This document shows positions 17,214 through 25,609 of a stretch of DNA of 64,000 nt, one piece after another. The stretch comes from Candidatus Vecturithrix granuli. Its GTDB lineage: Bacteria > Moduliflexota > Moduliflexia > Moduliflexales > Moduliflexaceae. Numbering within the stretch: position 1 is the first letter of the stretch; every line of letters starts with the position of its first letter. The notes under the pieces are model-generated. The model was not told the origin of the DNA and ran no database searches. It saw only the letters and a list, made by a program, of their open reading frames with translations. The position numbers and the translations under genes were made by a program. The stretch lies in the NCBI GenBank assembly GCA_000739535.1, contig DF820468.1, positions 258,544 to 322,543 on the forward strand, read 5' to 3'.

Positions 17214-18053
17214 ATGATGATGAGGTACAAAAGCAGCATAGAGGTTATGGAAGCAACGCTTTTTGATCATAAGCAATCAATTGAAGTTCGGGCGATTCTG
17301 ATGGGGGAACGCATAGATTTACGTTCATTGGAAACGGCGCGTCGTCTGGCCATGTCGCCGCTGATATTAACCTCCGGGGAATCTGGCTGCGCCGCTATTT
17401 TTCGCTATGGCGCCGTGGTACTGTTTGGACTAGAGCCAATGGAAGAGGTCGCCTTTTTGTCTCAGATTGAATCAATGGTGATCAAACCCTATCCTGACCA
17501 TGAAACCGAACAAGTGACGGTGTATCTCGATCCAAAACGCGAAGAGCTGGTCGATCGAAATGGCGATATTGTGCTGCGTGAATTTTCGATTGACCGTCTC
17601 CAAATCGTCGCCGATATTCTGGGGAAAAGCGTGGTGTTAGGACGGTATGAATCACGTGTGGCCGAAGCCTTTGATCGCATTGAACCCTTAGCGGAAACCT
17701 TGCAGATTCGCGGCAAAGGCTTAGGCAAAGACCGGGAACTGATGCGGCACATTGGCGATACGCTTCTGATTCAGCATAAAATGGTCGGGCGCGTGGAAGT
17801 CAGCGAAAAACCGGAAATACTCTGGGATCATCCGAAACTTGAACGCTTATATGTTCATCTGGAAAGTGAATATGAACTGCGCGAACGCCATCTGGCCCTG
17901 GAACGCAAATTAGAACTCATTTCCAGAACGGTTGAGACTCAGCTCGATCTGTTGCACAACAATCGTTCACTGCGCGTCGAATGGTACATTGTGATCTTAA
18001 TTGTAGTCGAGATTTTACTGACCCTCTATGAGATGTTTTTTAAAGCCTTATAA
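17214..18053 (+). CDS. RMND1/Sif2 family (DUF155) membrane protein
   Basis: 279 residues. The DUF155 core includes SPLILTSGESGCAAIFRYG, VVLFGLEP, FSIDRLQIVADILGKSVVL and YESRVAEAFDRIEPLA. The C terminus carries a coiled segment and one membrane helix (WYIVILIVVEILLTLYEMFF), anchoring the domain to the inner membrane. Yeast and human relatives act in mitochondrial translation and sporulation; the bacterial role is unknown. The start is uncertain: 17214 is the longest frame, but ATG 17220 and ATG 17247 (AGAGG 2 nt upstream, unusually close) are possible. Confidence 0.88.
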   Translation: MMMRYKSSIEVMEATLFDHKQSIEVRAILMGERIDLRSLETARRLAMSPLILTSGESGCAAIFRYGAVVLFGLEPMEEVAFLSQIESMVIKPYPDHETEQVTVYLDPKREELVDRNGDIVLREFSIDRLQIVADILGKSVVLGRYESRVAEAFDRIEPLAETLQIRGKGLGKDRELMRHIGDTLLIQHKMVGRVEVSEKPEILWDHPKLERLYVHLESEYELRERHLALERKLELISRTVETQLDLLHNNRSLRVEWYIVILIVVEILLTLYEMFFKAL

Positions 18054-18081
18054 TCGGGTTTCCGCACCAATTCTATAAATT

Positions 18082-19374
18082 TCATCCCTGATACCCATCC
18101 ATAAAACCGGCATTGGCGGTTTTGAGTGCCTGCCAGAGGGGTTCTACGTGCGACAGCCTGGGACCGAGCGGATGAATCAGCATGGCCTGGCGGATCAAGT
18201 CTTCGTTTTTTTGCAGATAGCCTTCGATGACCAGGCGTTCAAAGTTTTTGATCGTGACAATCAGGCCGCTCACCGCTTTGTGACTGTTTCCTAACATGAG
18301 AGGTTCAGTGCCTTGTTGGATGATCGTGACCGGAATTTCCATGATGTAGTTATCCGGGAAATCCTGAATCGCTCCGTTATTGCGGGTATTGATGATATGC
18401 GTAGTACGGGCGCCGGTAACAAGATCGTGAATCAATTCCGCAGCGGCGGTTGAATACAGCGCGCCGCCGCGTTGCTCAAGCTGCGGGGGTTTGTGATCTA
18501 AGCTCGGATCAGCATACAGATTGAGAAGTTCCGTTTCAATCGCTTGCACGATTTCGCCGCGTGTGCCTTGTGCTTGTTGGGCTTCGCACTGCTGTTGCAG
18601 CATGGTATCAGTCATATAAAAATACTTGAGATACGGATTCGGCAGTAGTCCGAGTTGTTCTAAAAATTCGAGTGGAAATGGGGCATCGGGGATATTTTTC
18701 GGGTTCAGGTGGAAGCTTTGCCAGAGATCAGCAGTGCGGTCAATGCCCTGAATCATCACCTGTTCGATCCAACTGAGATGATTCAACCCATAATATTTGA
18801 CAAAAATTTCCTGCTGCTGACAGCCAAACAGATTTTGCAGGGAACGCAGCACATTGATCGGATAATTACACAACCCGATCGTGCGTTCATACTGCAAATA
18901 GTTGCGGATAAATTCAGTCAACATACCGGACGGATTGGAAAAGTTGATAATCCAGGCTTGATTTGACATGTGCTTTGCCAGTTCGACGTACTGTTCCAGA
19001 ATAGGAAAGGCGCGCAGCGCACAGGCCATACCGCCCATGCCGGTGGTTTCTTGACCGATCAGGCCGTAGCGCAAAGGAATCGTTTCGTCGGCAATGCGCC
19101 CTTGCAAGCCGCCCGGGCGAAATTGATGGATGATGAAATCCGCGCCCTCTATTGCTTCCTGGGGAGTAAAAGTAGAGTGCAAGGCGACGCCGCAATTCGC
19201 CTTCTGCACCATACGCCTGGCAAAATCCGCGACAATGCCGAACTTGTGGTCATTTTGCTTGAGATCCAGCAGCCAGAGTTCTTTAAGCTGAATTTGTTCG
19301 TGAATATTGATAAACCCTTCGATCAGTTCAGGGGTGTAGGTGCTGCCGCCGCCAATCACGCAAATTTTCATCAT
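18082..19374 (-). CDS. Family 4 glycosyl hydrolase (6-phospho-beta-glucosidase/LicH type)
   Basis: 430 residues. An NAD(H)-dependent, Mn-dependent glycosidase of GH4. MKICVIGGGSTYTPELIEGF is the NAD-binding start, QETTGMGGMACALRAFP follows, and the metal ligands are expected in LCNYPIN (Cys) and YYGLNHL (His). The phospho-beta-glucosidase subgroup is inferred from GGGSTYTPEL and the overall length. GH4 enzymes usually cut phosphorylated or oxidised glycosides; the sugar kinase just upstream (19420-20391) could phosphorylate the sugar. Start at 19374 with GAGAGG upstream. Confidence 0.9.
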   Translation of the reverse strand: MMKICVIGGGSTYTPELIEGFINIHEQIQLKELWLLDLKQNDHKFGIVADFARRMVQKANCGVALHSTFTPQEAIEGADFIIHQFRPGGLQGRIADETIPLRYGLIGQETTGMGGMACALRAFPILEQYVELAKHMSNQAWIINFSNPSGMLTEFIRNYLQYERTIGLCNYPINVLRSLQNLFGCQQQEIFVKYYGLNHLSWIEQVMIQGIDRTADLWQSFHLNPKNIPDAPFPLEFLEQLGLLPNPYLKYFYMTDTMLQQQCEAQQAQGTRGEIVQAIETELLNLYADPSLDHKPPQLEQRGGALYSTAAAELIHDLVTGARTTHIINTRNNGAIQDFPDNYIMEIPVTIIQQGTEPLMLGNSHKAVSGLIVTIKNFERLVIEGYLQKNEDLIRQAMLIHPLGPRLSHVEPLWQALKTANAGFMDGYQG

Positions 19375-19388
19375 GAGTACCTCTCAGG

Positions 19389-19421
19389 AAAAACCGAGTT
19401 TTTTCAAAAAACTCGGTTTTT
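19389..19421. repeat. CCGAGTTTTTT palindrome, copy 4
   Basis: AAAAACCGAGTTTTTT followed by its complement. It fills the gap between the sugar kinase and GH4 genes, and the T-rich arms could act as a terminator or mRNA end in either direction. Confidence 0.75.
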
Positions 19422-20391
19422 AAGGGTGTAAACAATTACAATAAGTCTGAATGATACGTTGTGAAATCTCGTTTGTAAGCTGAATTCCGCCATTTTCAAG
19501 GGCATAGAAGAGTGCGCCGACCACCGGGTCCCACTGCGGGACAATGATGTTGACGTGATAGCGCTGACGTAAGGCCAGTTCGATCATACGCATCAAGGGC
19601 TGATATTGCGCTCGAAAAACAGGACCATCCAGGACCAGAGTGAGTTGTTCGTCCAGCGTAAACAACGTCGTAGAGAATTCACGCACAATGGTTAAGACTT
19701 CTTTGGTCAGCATCCAGGTGATTTCTAGAGCCTTGCCGTCCCCCATCTCGGCGGCTTTGAAAAATGTCTGAATCACTGTTTTCACCGTCGCCGCATTCAT
19801 GGGCAGATTGATAATATCTTCCGGCTGCTTCACTTCGAGGGCGTCCGGTATCATGCGGGTTAATATGGTTGGCTCAGCGCGACCGTCGGCCGAACGCATC
19901 GCCGCGCTGCATGCAAAGTGCGCAATTCTATACGCGCCAAGCACATCGCCTAAATATTCGCATAAGCCGCCGATACGCTTGCGCTGGCCTCTGGCGTTCA
20001 TGGCAAAATTCGTATTGCCGGAACCGCAGGTCACGACCATGCCGATCCCATCAATGGTCCCGCTTTTGAGGGAAATCCAGCCGTCATTCTCAAAATCGAA
20101 ACTGATTGAGGGAGTGACAGAGGCGAGAATGTTGCGTAACATCTCAAAATCATGAGAGGTATCGGCCCCGGCTGCGCCATAATACAGCCCGGATATCTCC
20201 GAAAAACTGCATCCGCTTTGTTGCAGAAGAGTGCTGAATCCGGCTTGCAGAATCGCAATCGCCTGTTCGCGGCCGCAGCCCTGATAATTCGCACCGCGAC
20301 CGTAATACACGGATTTTACGTCACCGGTCTCATCAGCCAGGACGTACAACGTTTTGGTGTTACCAATATCAATACCGATAAAATGTTTCAT
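19420..20391 (-). CDS. BadF/BadG/BcrA/BcrD-type sugar kinase (N-acetylglucosamine kinase-like)
   Basis: 323 residues, ASKHA-fold ATPase. FIGIDIGNTKTLYVLADETG is the phosphate-1 loop, LYYGAAGAD the conserved connecting motif, and MVVTCGSGNTNFAMNARG the phosphate-2 loop. The family holds N-acetylglucosamine kinases and related hexosamine kinases; the substrate is inferred. Upstream of the GH4 gene on the same strand, so likely one catabolic unit. No clear Shine-Dalgarno sequence before the ATG at 20391. Confidence 0.85.
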   Translation of the reverse strand: MKHFIGIDIGNTKTLYVLADETGDVKSVYYGRGANYQGCGREQAIAILQAGFSTLLQQSGCSFSEISGLYYGAAGADTSHDFEMLRNILASVTPSISFDFENDGWISLKSGTIDGIGMVVTCGSGNTNFAMNARGQRKRIGGLCEYLGDVLGAYRIAHFACSAAMRSADGRAEPTILTRMIPDALEVKQPEDIINLPMNAATVKTVIQTFFKAAEMGDGKALEITWMLTKEVLTIVREFSTTLFTLDEQLTLVLDGPVFRAQYQPLMRMIELALRQRYHVNIIVPQWDPVVGALFYALENGGIQLTNEISQRIIQTYCNCLHP

Positions 20392-20423
20392 AATGATAAT
20401 GTTGTTTCGGAAATTTTACCATG

Positions 20424-20550
20424 ACGACAACGGATTTGAGAAATCAGCGGATTTTGAAGGAGAAATCCAATAAATTCTTCGCGACAACGGATTTGAAAAA
20501 TCAGTAGATTTTGAAGGAGAAATCCGGTAGATTCATCAATCCGTTGTCGT
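20424..20550. repeat. Direct plus inverted repeat (GACAACGGATTTG)
   Basis: Two direct copies of a unit of about 58 nt (starting GACAACGGATTTG at 20424 and 20482) close with the inverted end AATCCGTTGTCGT (20538-20550). The rest of 20392-20775 holds a TTCGGGAAT/ATTCCC inverted repeat near 20578-20612 and another palindrome at 20702-20740. Confidence 0.75.
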
Positions 20551-20701
20551 ATTGATATCCTTTGAATCACCTGAATATTTCGGGAATTTTGAAGATTCAT
20601 TCCCAAAACAACAAAAATTTCTTGATCTTTACTGCATATCTTGTCAAGAAAAAATTTAAGCACAAATTTTTCATTTGTTAGCACTTTAACGGAGGAATTA
20701 T

Positions 20702-20740
20702 GTGTAAAATCGAGTTTTTCAAAAAATTCAGTTTTTACAC
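20702..20740. repeat. CGAGTTTTT palindrome, copy 5
   Basis: Outer arms GTGTAAAA / TTTTACAC with ATCGAGTTTTTCAAAAAATTCAG inside, a member of the same family as 19389-19421. It lies about 35 nt upstream of the next gene. Confidence 0.7.
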
Positions 20741-20775
20741 GCGTGTATGAAAATTCTATTTTTGCGGGAGAAATT

Positions 20776-21414
20776 ATGAATACAATACTACTTGACGAAA
20801 ACTTCGATCAAAAGACTCTTAATGCAAAACTGCAATGGTACAATCCGTCGCAAAACTGGCAGATTCGTGATTCCTGGTTGATAATTGAACCGGATGCCAA
20901 TACCGATTATTGGCGTAAAACGCATTACGGTTTTATTGCGGATAATGGACATTTTTTGTGGACTGAAGTCACGGGGGATATGATCATGACGACGCACGTG
21001 TGTTTTCATCCGGCGCATCAATATGATCAGTCTGGATTAATGGTACGCCTTTCCCCGACCTGCTGGTTGAAAACCTCGGTCGAATATGAGCCACACGAAC
21101 CAGATCGTCTGGGGGTGGTTGTCACCAACGATGGCTATTCGGACTGGTCAACCCAGAATTTTCCCGGGAACAGGGATGAATTGATGCTGCGTGTTCGCCG
21201 CGAAGGCAGCGACTATTTTGTCGAATATCTGCTGCCCGACAGACGTAAACACACAGAGTCCGGAACCTGGACTCAAATACGTATGGCGCACTTACACGAG
21301 GATGATGGCCAGCGTCCGATTCAGTGCGGATTGTATGCGTGCAGCCCAAAAGAAGCAGGGTATCGCACTGAATTTGAATTTTTGAAGATCGAAGCCGGGC
21401 GTGTAAGCGTTTAG
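20776..21414 (+). CDS. DUF1349 family protein (concanavalin-like fold)
   Basis: 212 residues, no signal peptide. The segments NWQIRDSWLIIEPDANTDYW, THYGFIADNGHFLW, QYDQSGLMVRLSPTCWLKTS and the C-terminal CGLYACSPKEAGYRTEFEFLK are typical of DUF1349 proteins, which adopt a lectin-like beta-sandwich. Members often sit near sugar-use genes; binding or hydrolysis of glycans is an inference. ATG 20776 has GGGAG 7 nt upstream; the longer frame passes through a repeat. Confidence 0.85.
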   Translation: MNTILLDENFDQKTLNAKLQWYNPSQNWQIRDSWLIIEPDANTDYWRKTHYGFIADNGHFLWTEVTGDMIMTTHVCFHPAHQYDQSGLMVRLSPTCWLKTSVEYEPHEPDRLGVVVTNDGYSDWSTQNFPGNRDELMLRVRREGSDYFVEYLLPDRRKHTESGTWTQIRMAHLHEDDGQRPIQCGLYACSPKEAGYRTEFEFLKIEAGRVSV

Positions 21415-21438
21415 GGCTGTTTGCAGATAGGAAGGTGT

Positions 21439-22302
21439 ATGCGCGCAAATACGAAAAAGAAACTTCTGGTGATCAGCCATGTTGAAGCCTTACGAGGGTT
21501 GCTCTCAACCCTCGTGCGCTCACATGGAGCGTATGACGTGGTTGCCGTTGAAGATGGCGTGAAAGGGATGGAACGCGCTCTGCGTGAGAGGCCGGATTTG
21601 ATTCTGCTCGATATTATGACCCCGCGCATTGGAGGTTATCAGGTTGCTAAATTTTTGCAGGCGAATGTGCATGCCCCTCTTCCGATTTTGATGCTGTTAA
21701 CAAAACATGCTATTGGTCAAACTGACAATTTCGCCCTGCATTTTGATGTGATGAATCTCCTGTCGCGGATTGACGTGTTGCTACACCGCAGGATTCCCAG
21801 TGTGAGCGTCAATCCCCTCCTTGGTTTTCCTGCAAACATAGACCTTGGGCGAGAACTTACTACGCGGTTGTCTCGGCAGGCCAAATTTGCTGTCGGCTAT
21901 ATTGAACTCCATGGGCTGCAAACATATAATGCCCACTATGGGTCAACCAGAGGCGATCAACTTATTCTGCGTGTCAGACATCTTCTTGAAGAAACACTAC
22001 ACGCATGGGGCGATCAATCTGACGTACTGAGGCACATTCGCGGCAAAGATTTTGCGTTCCTGACGACTTCTGACCAGGTTGAACCCCTGTGCCAGCAGAT
22101 GATTGCTATCTATGAATGTGAAATTTCAGCCTCTCACCCTGACCTGAGCCATGCTCTCAAACTGACTCTTGCGGTAGTGACGAATCGTGAACGCGAATTT
22201 ACAGATTTCATCGAGATCGGAGAACATGCGCTAGATCTTCAGCGCTATCTGCAATCACTTCCCGGAAGTCATTATGCGATTGATCGGCGCATTACACGAT
22301 AG
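21439..22302 (+). CDS. Response-regulator receiver protein with degenerate GGDEF-like domain
   Basis: 287 residues. The N-terminal receiver domain (about 8-120) has the phospho-acceptor aspartate in PDLILLDIMTPRIGGY, but the usual GADDYLxKPF end is shortened and lacks the lysine (ALHFDVMNLLSR). The C-terminal half has the shape of a nucleotide cyclase (AVGYIELHGLQTYNAHYG, then RGDQLILRVRHLL), but the GGDEF signature is replaced by RGKDF in HIRGKDFAFL, so diguanylate cyclase activity is unlikely. It may bind rather than make a nucleotide. GGAAGG lies upstream of ATG 21439. Confidence 0.75.
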   Translation: MRANTKKKLLVISHVEALRGLLSTLVRSHGAYDVVAVEDGVKGMERALRERPDLILLDIMTPRIGGYQVAKFLQANVHAPLPILMLLTKHAIGQTDNFALHFDVMNLLSRIDVLLHRRIPSVSVNPLLGFPANIDLGRELTTRLSRQAKFAVGYIELHGLQTYNAHYGSTRGDQLILRVRHLLEETLHAWGDQSDVLRHIRGKDFAFLTTSDQVEPLCQQMIAIYECEISASHPDLSHALKLTLAVVTNREREFTDFIEIGEHALDLQRYLQSLPGSHYAIDRRITR

Positions 22303-22380
22303 TAGTTGGATTATTACTCTTTTAACTTCACCCACAGTTTCCTTCTACTAATTCTTGTTTATATGTCATTGGTGTAATTG

Positions 22381-23235
22381 CTATTCTCCGCGCACGTTCC
22401 TGCGATTCAGATGACGCTCCAGGCCACGCACCATCAAAGAGAGTGAAATCGTCATGATCAAATAGAGATAGGCGACCACGTTGTAGGTTTCAAAAAATTT
22501 AAAGGTTGAAGCCGAATAGACTTTCCCAAGTTGAGTAATGTCCTGGACTCCCAGGGCGGAAACCAGGGCGGAGTCTTTGATCATTGCCACAAATTCGTTA
22601 CACAGCGGCGGCAGTACGTTACGAACAGCCTGGGGCAGAATAACGCAGCTCATAGCCTGTCGCCAGGTCATGCCAGAGGCGGTTGCAGCTTCCATCTGAC
22701 CTTTATCTATTGATTCAATACCGGCGCGAAAAATTTCTGAAATAAACGCGCTATATCCGATGGTTAACGCCAGAATCGCCCGCCAGACGAAATTTAATGT
22801 TCGAATATTGAGTTCTGCTATCAGTCCGATGCTAATCAAGGGGTGAAATACCCAATTGACCGCTTGCACCAGAGCCGGTGCACCTACAAAGGCGATGTAG
22901 TATAAAATCACCAACATGGGCACGCCGCGCACAATCTCGGTGTAGAGCGATGCGCTTTCGCGCAGCAGGCGCAGCGGAGCGATGCGCATGAGTCCGATCA
23001 GCAACCCCAGAATAATTGAAAAGGTATAAGCGACCAGCGACACGTAAATAGTCGTGGCGATCCCTTTTGATACAGCGGACAGAATGATGCGGTAATCACT
23101 GCCGGTTGCGGCGCGCCATAAGAAAAACAGCCCCAGAAGAATAATGATTAACAGCCAATAGGGGACCCTGGAAAACAAATCTGCCACCTGAAACCAGCGC
23201 GAACGTCCGAATCTGCCGCCAAGTTGAAAATTCAC
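22381..23235 (-). CDS. Polar amino-acid ABC transporter permease (HisMQ/GlnP type)
   Basis: 284 residues, inner membrane. [14 protein letters not shown] precedes the first helix ([14 protein letters not shown]). [19 protein letters not shown] and the EAA-type loop [20 protein letters not shown] are signatures of the His/Glu/Gln/Arg/opine permease family. It is 83 nt downstream of its binding protein; no ATPase gene is adjacent. The product works in the membrane as a homo- or heterodimer with a GlnQ-type ATPase encoded elsewhere. Confidence 0.93.
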   Translation of the reverse strand: MNFQLGGRFGRSRWFQVADLFSRVPYWLLIIILLGLFFLWRAATGSDYRIILSAVSKGIATTIYVSLVAYTFSIILGLLIGLMRIAPLRLLRESASLYTEIVRGVPMLVILYYIAFVGAPALVQAVNWVFHPLISIGLIAELNIRTLNFVWRAILALTIGYSAFISEIFRAGIESIDKGQMEAATASGMTWRQAMSCVILPQAVRNVLPPLCNEFVAMIKDSALVSALGVQDITQLGKVYSASTFKFFETYNVVAYLYLIMTISLSLMVRGLERHLNRRNVRGE

Positions 23236-23318
23236 GATACATTCCTATTCCCTGAGAAAAAAGGGGCGGAGAATTCCGTCCCTTTTACAGTACATTTACG
23301 ATTCCAGCAAAGCACGAT

Positions 23319-24119
23319 TTACTGGTTATATTCAAAAAACCATTTGGTATTCAGGTCATCCAAAAAGCCGTCGGCTTGCATTGCCTGAATGGCGGTGTTA
23401 AAGGGTTCTACCAGATCTGAACCGGGGGTGAAGATAAAGCCGAATTCTTCAGTGCCTAAAGGTTCGCCAACAAGCTTGAGTTTCCCGGCGTGCGCGCCAA
23501 TGTAGCCCCGACTGGATGCGGCATCCATCAAGACCATATCAACATCGCCGCTGAGCAAGGCCTGCACCGCTGCGCCAAAATTCTCAAAGAGTTTGATGCG
23601 CGGATTGGCTTCGTCGCCGTCCAATACTTCATACACCGCCACATAAAAATTGGTCGTTCCGGTCTGGGACCCGATCAAAAGATCGGTCTGATCGCTGAAT
23701 TCTTTCGCCGTAGCAAAACGGTTTTCATCAACACGCGCCAGCATAAACTGCTGCGACACCATATAAGGGATCGAAAAATCCACTTGCTGTTTGCGCTCAT
23801 CGGTGATGGTAATGCCATCCATCCCCACGTCGAATTGTCCGTTACGCACCGCTGAGATCATCGCATCCCAGGAAGACACCTGCCAATCAACTTTGCAATT
23901 CAAACGCGCACAGATCTCATTAACTGCATCATATTCCCACCCCACAGCTTCGCCGGTTTTGGGGTCAATGAAATTCAAGGGCGGATAATCGTTGCCAGTG
24001 ACCGCGACCACGGTGCGCCCCGCTAAATCCGGCAGAGCGGGCTGCGCCCATAAAATACCGCTACTCAGACATATTCCAACCACAATCAGGCTAATCACGC
24101 ACACAGATTTTACTCTCAT
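23319..24119 (-). CDS. Amino-acid ABC transporter substrate-binding protein
   Basis: 266 residues, periplasmic, solute-binding family 3. Signal peptide about 1-25 (SVCVISLIVVGICLSSGILW, cleavage near AQP). The mature part shows NDYPPLNFIDPKTGEAVGWE, DVGMDGITITDERKQQVDFS (ligand-binding arginine region) and GSQTGTTNFY. AAGGAGGG precedes the start. Basic or polar amino acids are the likely cargo, by family only. Confidence 0.93.
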   Translation of the reverse strand: MRVKSVCVISLIVVGICLSSGILWAQPALPDLAGRTVVAVTGNDYPPLNFIDPKTGEAVGWEYDAVNEICARLNCKVDWQVSSWDAMISAVRNGQFDVGMDGITITDERKQQVDFSIPYMVSQQFMLARVDENRFATAKEFSDQTDLLIGSQTGTTNFYVAVYEVLDGDEANPRIKLFENFGAAVQALLSGDVDMVLMDAASSRGYIGAHAGKLKLVGEPLGTEEFGFIFTPGSDLVEPFNTAIQAMQADGFLDDLNTKWFFEYNQ

Positions 24120-24177
24120 AACACCCTCCTTTGAAACGACAGGAATTATAAATAAGCAGGAATCGCTTTGTCCCTTT

Positions 24178-24213
24178 TCATATAGTCGGGCGAGCGCCAG
24201 CTCATGACAACTC
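24178..24213. repeat. CGGGTGAGC-n-GCTCATG element, copy 1
   Basis: TCATATAGTCGGGCGAGCGC then CAGCTCATGACAACTCCTTTG. Closely similar copies flank a palindrome upstream of comM at 62697-62735 and 62803-62841. Confidence 0.65.
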
Positions 24214-24521
24214 CTTTGTTAATAAAAAAATGACACCATGCCCCTACTGAATGTGACAAAAGGATAGCCTCAGTTCAACGTATGGTCTTATAAGGTTGCA
24301 CAAGGAGAATTGTCAAGAAAAAGTCGCTGCGACCCGAAAACAGACAATCCCTTCATCCTTCGACAATCTCGCTGTGAAAGGCTTATCAGTTTCTCGAAAA
24401 ATGAAGACCCTTAAAGAACTTGAACATGTGACATCTGCCCTGGGGTTTGTCTTTTCGCGCAGAACGTATAAAAAGAACTTTTTTGCGATATTATGAGATT
24501 GGGGGAGTGCTTTTTTTCTCC

Positions 24522-24550
24522 TTGACAAGATTCTACGATGTCTATAAATA
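24522..24550 (+). promoter_or_regulatory. Possible sigma-70 promoter of the DUF362/polyferredoxin operon
   Basis: TTGACA (24522-24527), 17-nt spacer, TAAATA (24545-24550); TATAAA two bases earlier would give 15 nt. It lies about 125 nt upstream of the first start codon. Confidence 0.45.
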
Positions 24551-24674
24551 AAGATAAATGTGAATATACCTGGAAAAAACTCATTTTTTCTTTGAGCATG
24601 GTCAGCGACCTGAAGTGCTTTCGCCGGGGAAGGCGTCGGACACATCAATGTTCACCATGCGGGAGAAGGATGTT

Positions 24675-25604
24675 ATGAAAATATGCCCGATGATGAATCG
24701 CCGTGAATTTTGCAAAACCAGCCTGGCTGTGGGGGCTGTGGTGTACGGAGCCTCATTATTCGGCTGGACGAATGATGTTGATGCGCAAAGCACCGCGTTA
24801 CCGGATCTGCTGGCTATTAAAAATGGCGAGCCGGATGTCATGTTTGAGCAGGCCATTGCCGCTATGGGGGGCATGGAGCGGTTTGTGCAGGCCGGCCAGA
24901 TTGTGGCCGTGAAACCCAATATCGGCTGGGATCGCCCTCCGGAAACCGGAGCAAATACCAATCCGCTTCTGGTCAAACGCATCGTTCAGGAATGCTTGAA
25001 AGTCGGAGCAAAAAAAGTCTATGTGTTTGATAATGGCGTCGATTCGAGCCGGCGCACATACAAGACCAGCGGGATTGAAGAGGCTGCCGCTGCTGCCGGA
25101 GCGATTGTGGTGCCGGCGCATACGAAGGACATTTATGAGGAAGTTGCGCTGACAGGCACACAAAAGCTGACAAGCGTCAAGCTACACAAAACGTTGTTGG
25201 AGTCGGATGTCTTGATTAATGTGCCGGTGCTCAAACATCATTCTTCCTCACAACTAACTTGTGCCATGAAAAACCTGATGGGCGTTGTGTGGGATCGCAA
25301 TGCTTATCATTGGAAGGGACTGCACGATTGTATTGCGGAATTTTGCCTGTATCGCAAACCGACCTTGAATATTGTTGATGCTTATCTTGTTACCATGGCC
25401 AATGGCCCGCAACGCGCCCGCCCAAAGGATTTGCAACTCATGAAAACGCTCCTGATTTCGCCCGATATTGTGGCTGTGGATGCCGCTGCTGCCAAACTGT
25501 GGGGCATTGAGCCGGAAAAAATTCGCCATATCGTCCTGGGCCACGAAAAACAGATAGGCACGATGAACTTAGATCAATTGAATATTCAACGAATTGTGCT
25601 CTGA
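24675..25604 (+). CDS. DUF362 domain protein with Tat signal peptide
   Basis: 309 residues. The Tat-type signal NRREFCKTSLAVGAVVYGAS (about residues 8-27) predicts export of a folded, probably cofactor-bearing protein. The DUF362 core includes VAVKPNIGWDRPPETGANTN, VGAKKVYVFDNGVDSS, LINVPVLKHHSSSQLTCAMK and a C-terminal VDAAAAKLWGIEPEKIRHI. ATG 24675 has AGAAGGA upstream. It is 5 nt upstream of the polyferredoxin gene; DUF362 proteins are often paired with iron-sulfur proteins, and a redox role is inferred. The family function is unknown. Confidence 0.88.
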   Translation: MKICPMMNRREFCKTSLAVGAVVYGASLFGWTNDVDAQSTALPDLLAIKNGEPDVMFEQAIAAMGGMERFVQAGQIVAVKPNIGWDRPPETGANTNPLLVKRIVQECLKVGAKKVYVFDNGVDSSRRTYKTSGIEEAAAAAGAIVVPAHTKDIYEEVALTGTQKLTSVKLHKTLLESDVLINVPVLKHHSSSQLTCAMKNLMGVVWDRNAYHWKGLHDCIAEFCLYRKPTLNIVDAYLVTMANGPQRARPKDLQLMKTLLISPDIVAVDAAAAKLWGIEPEKIRHIVLGHEKQIGTMNLDQLNIQRIVL

Positions 25605-25609
25605 GACTC

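Larger units (their letters stand above)
24120..24674. other. Divergent promoter region
   Basis: Nothing convincing codes here. It contains a copy of the 40-nt CGGGCGAGC...GCTCATG repeat (24178-24213) upstream of the binding protein and, towards the DUF362 gene, a possible sigma-70 promoter. Confidence 0.5.

Noticed and set aside
24296..24496. 66-codon frame in the divergent promoter region
   Set aside because: No Shine-Dalgarno sequence, no family, and it lies where promoters are expected.
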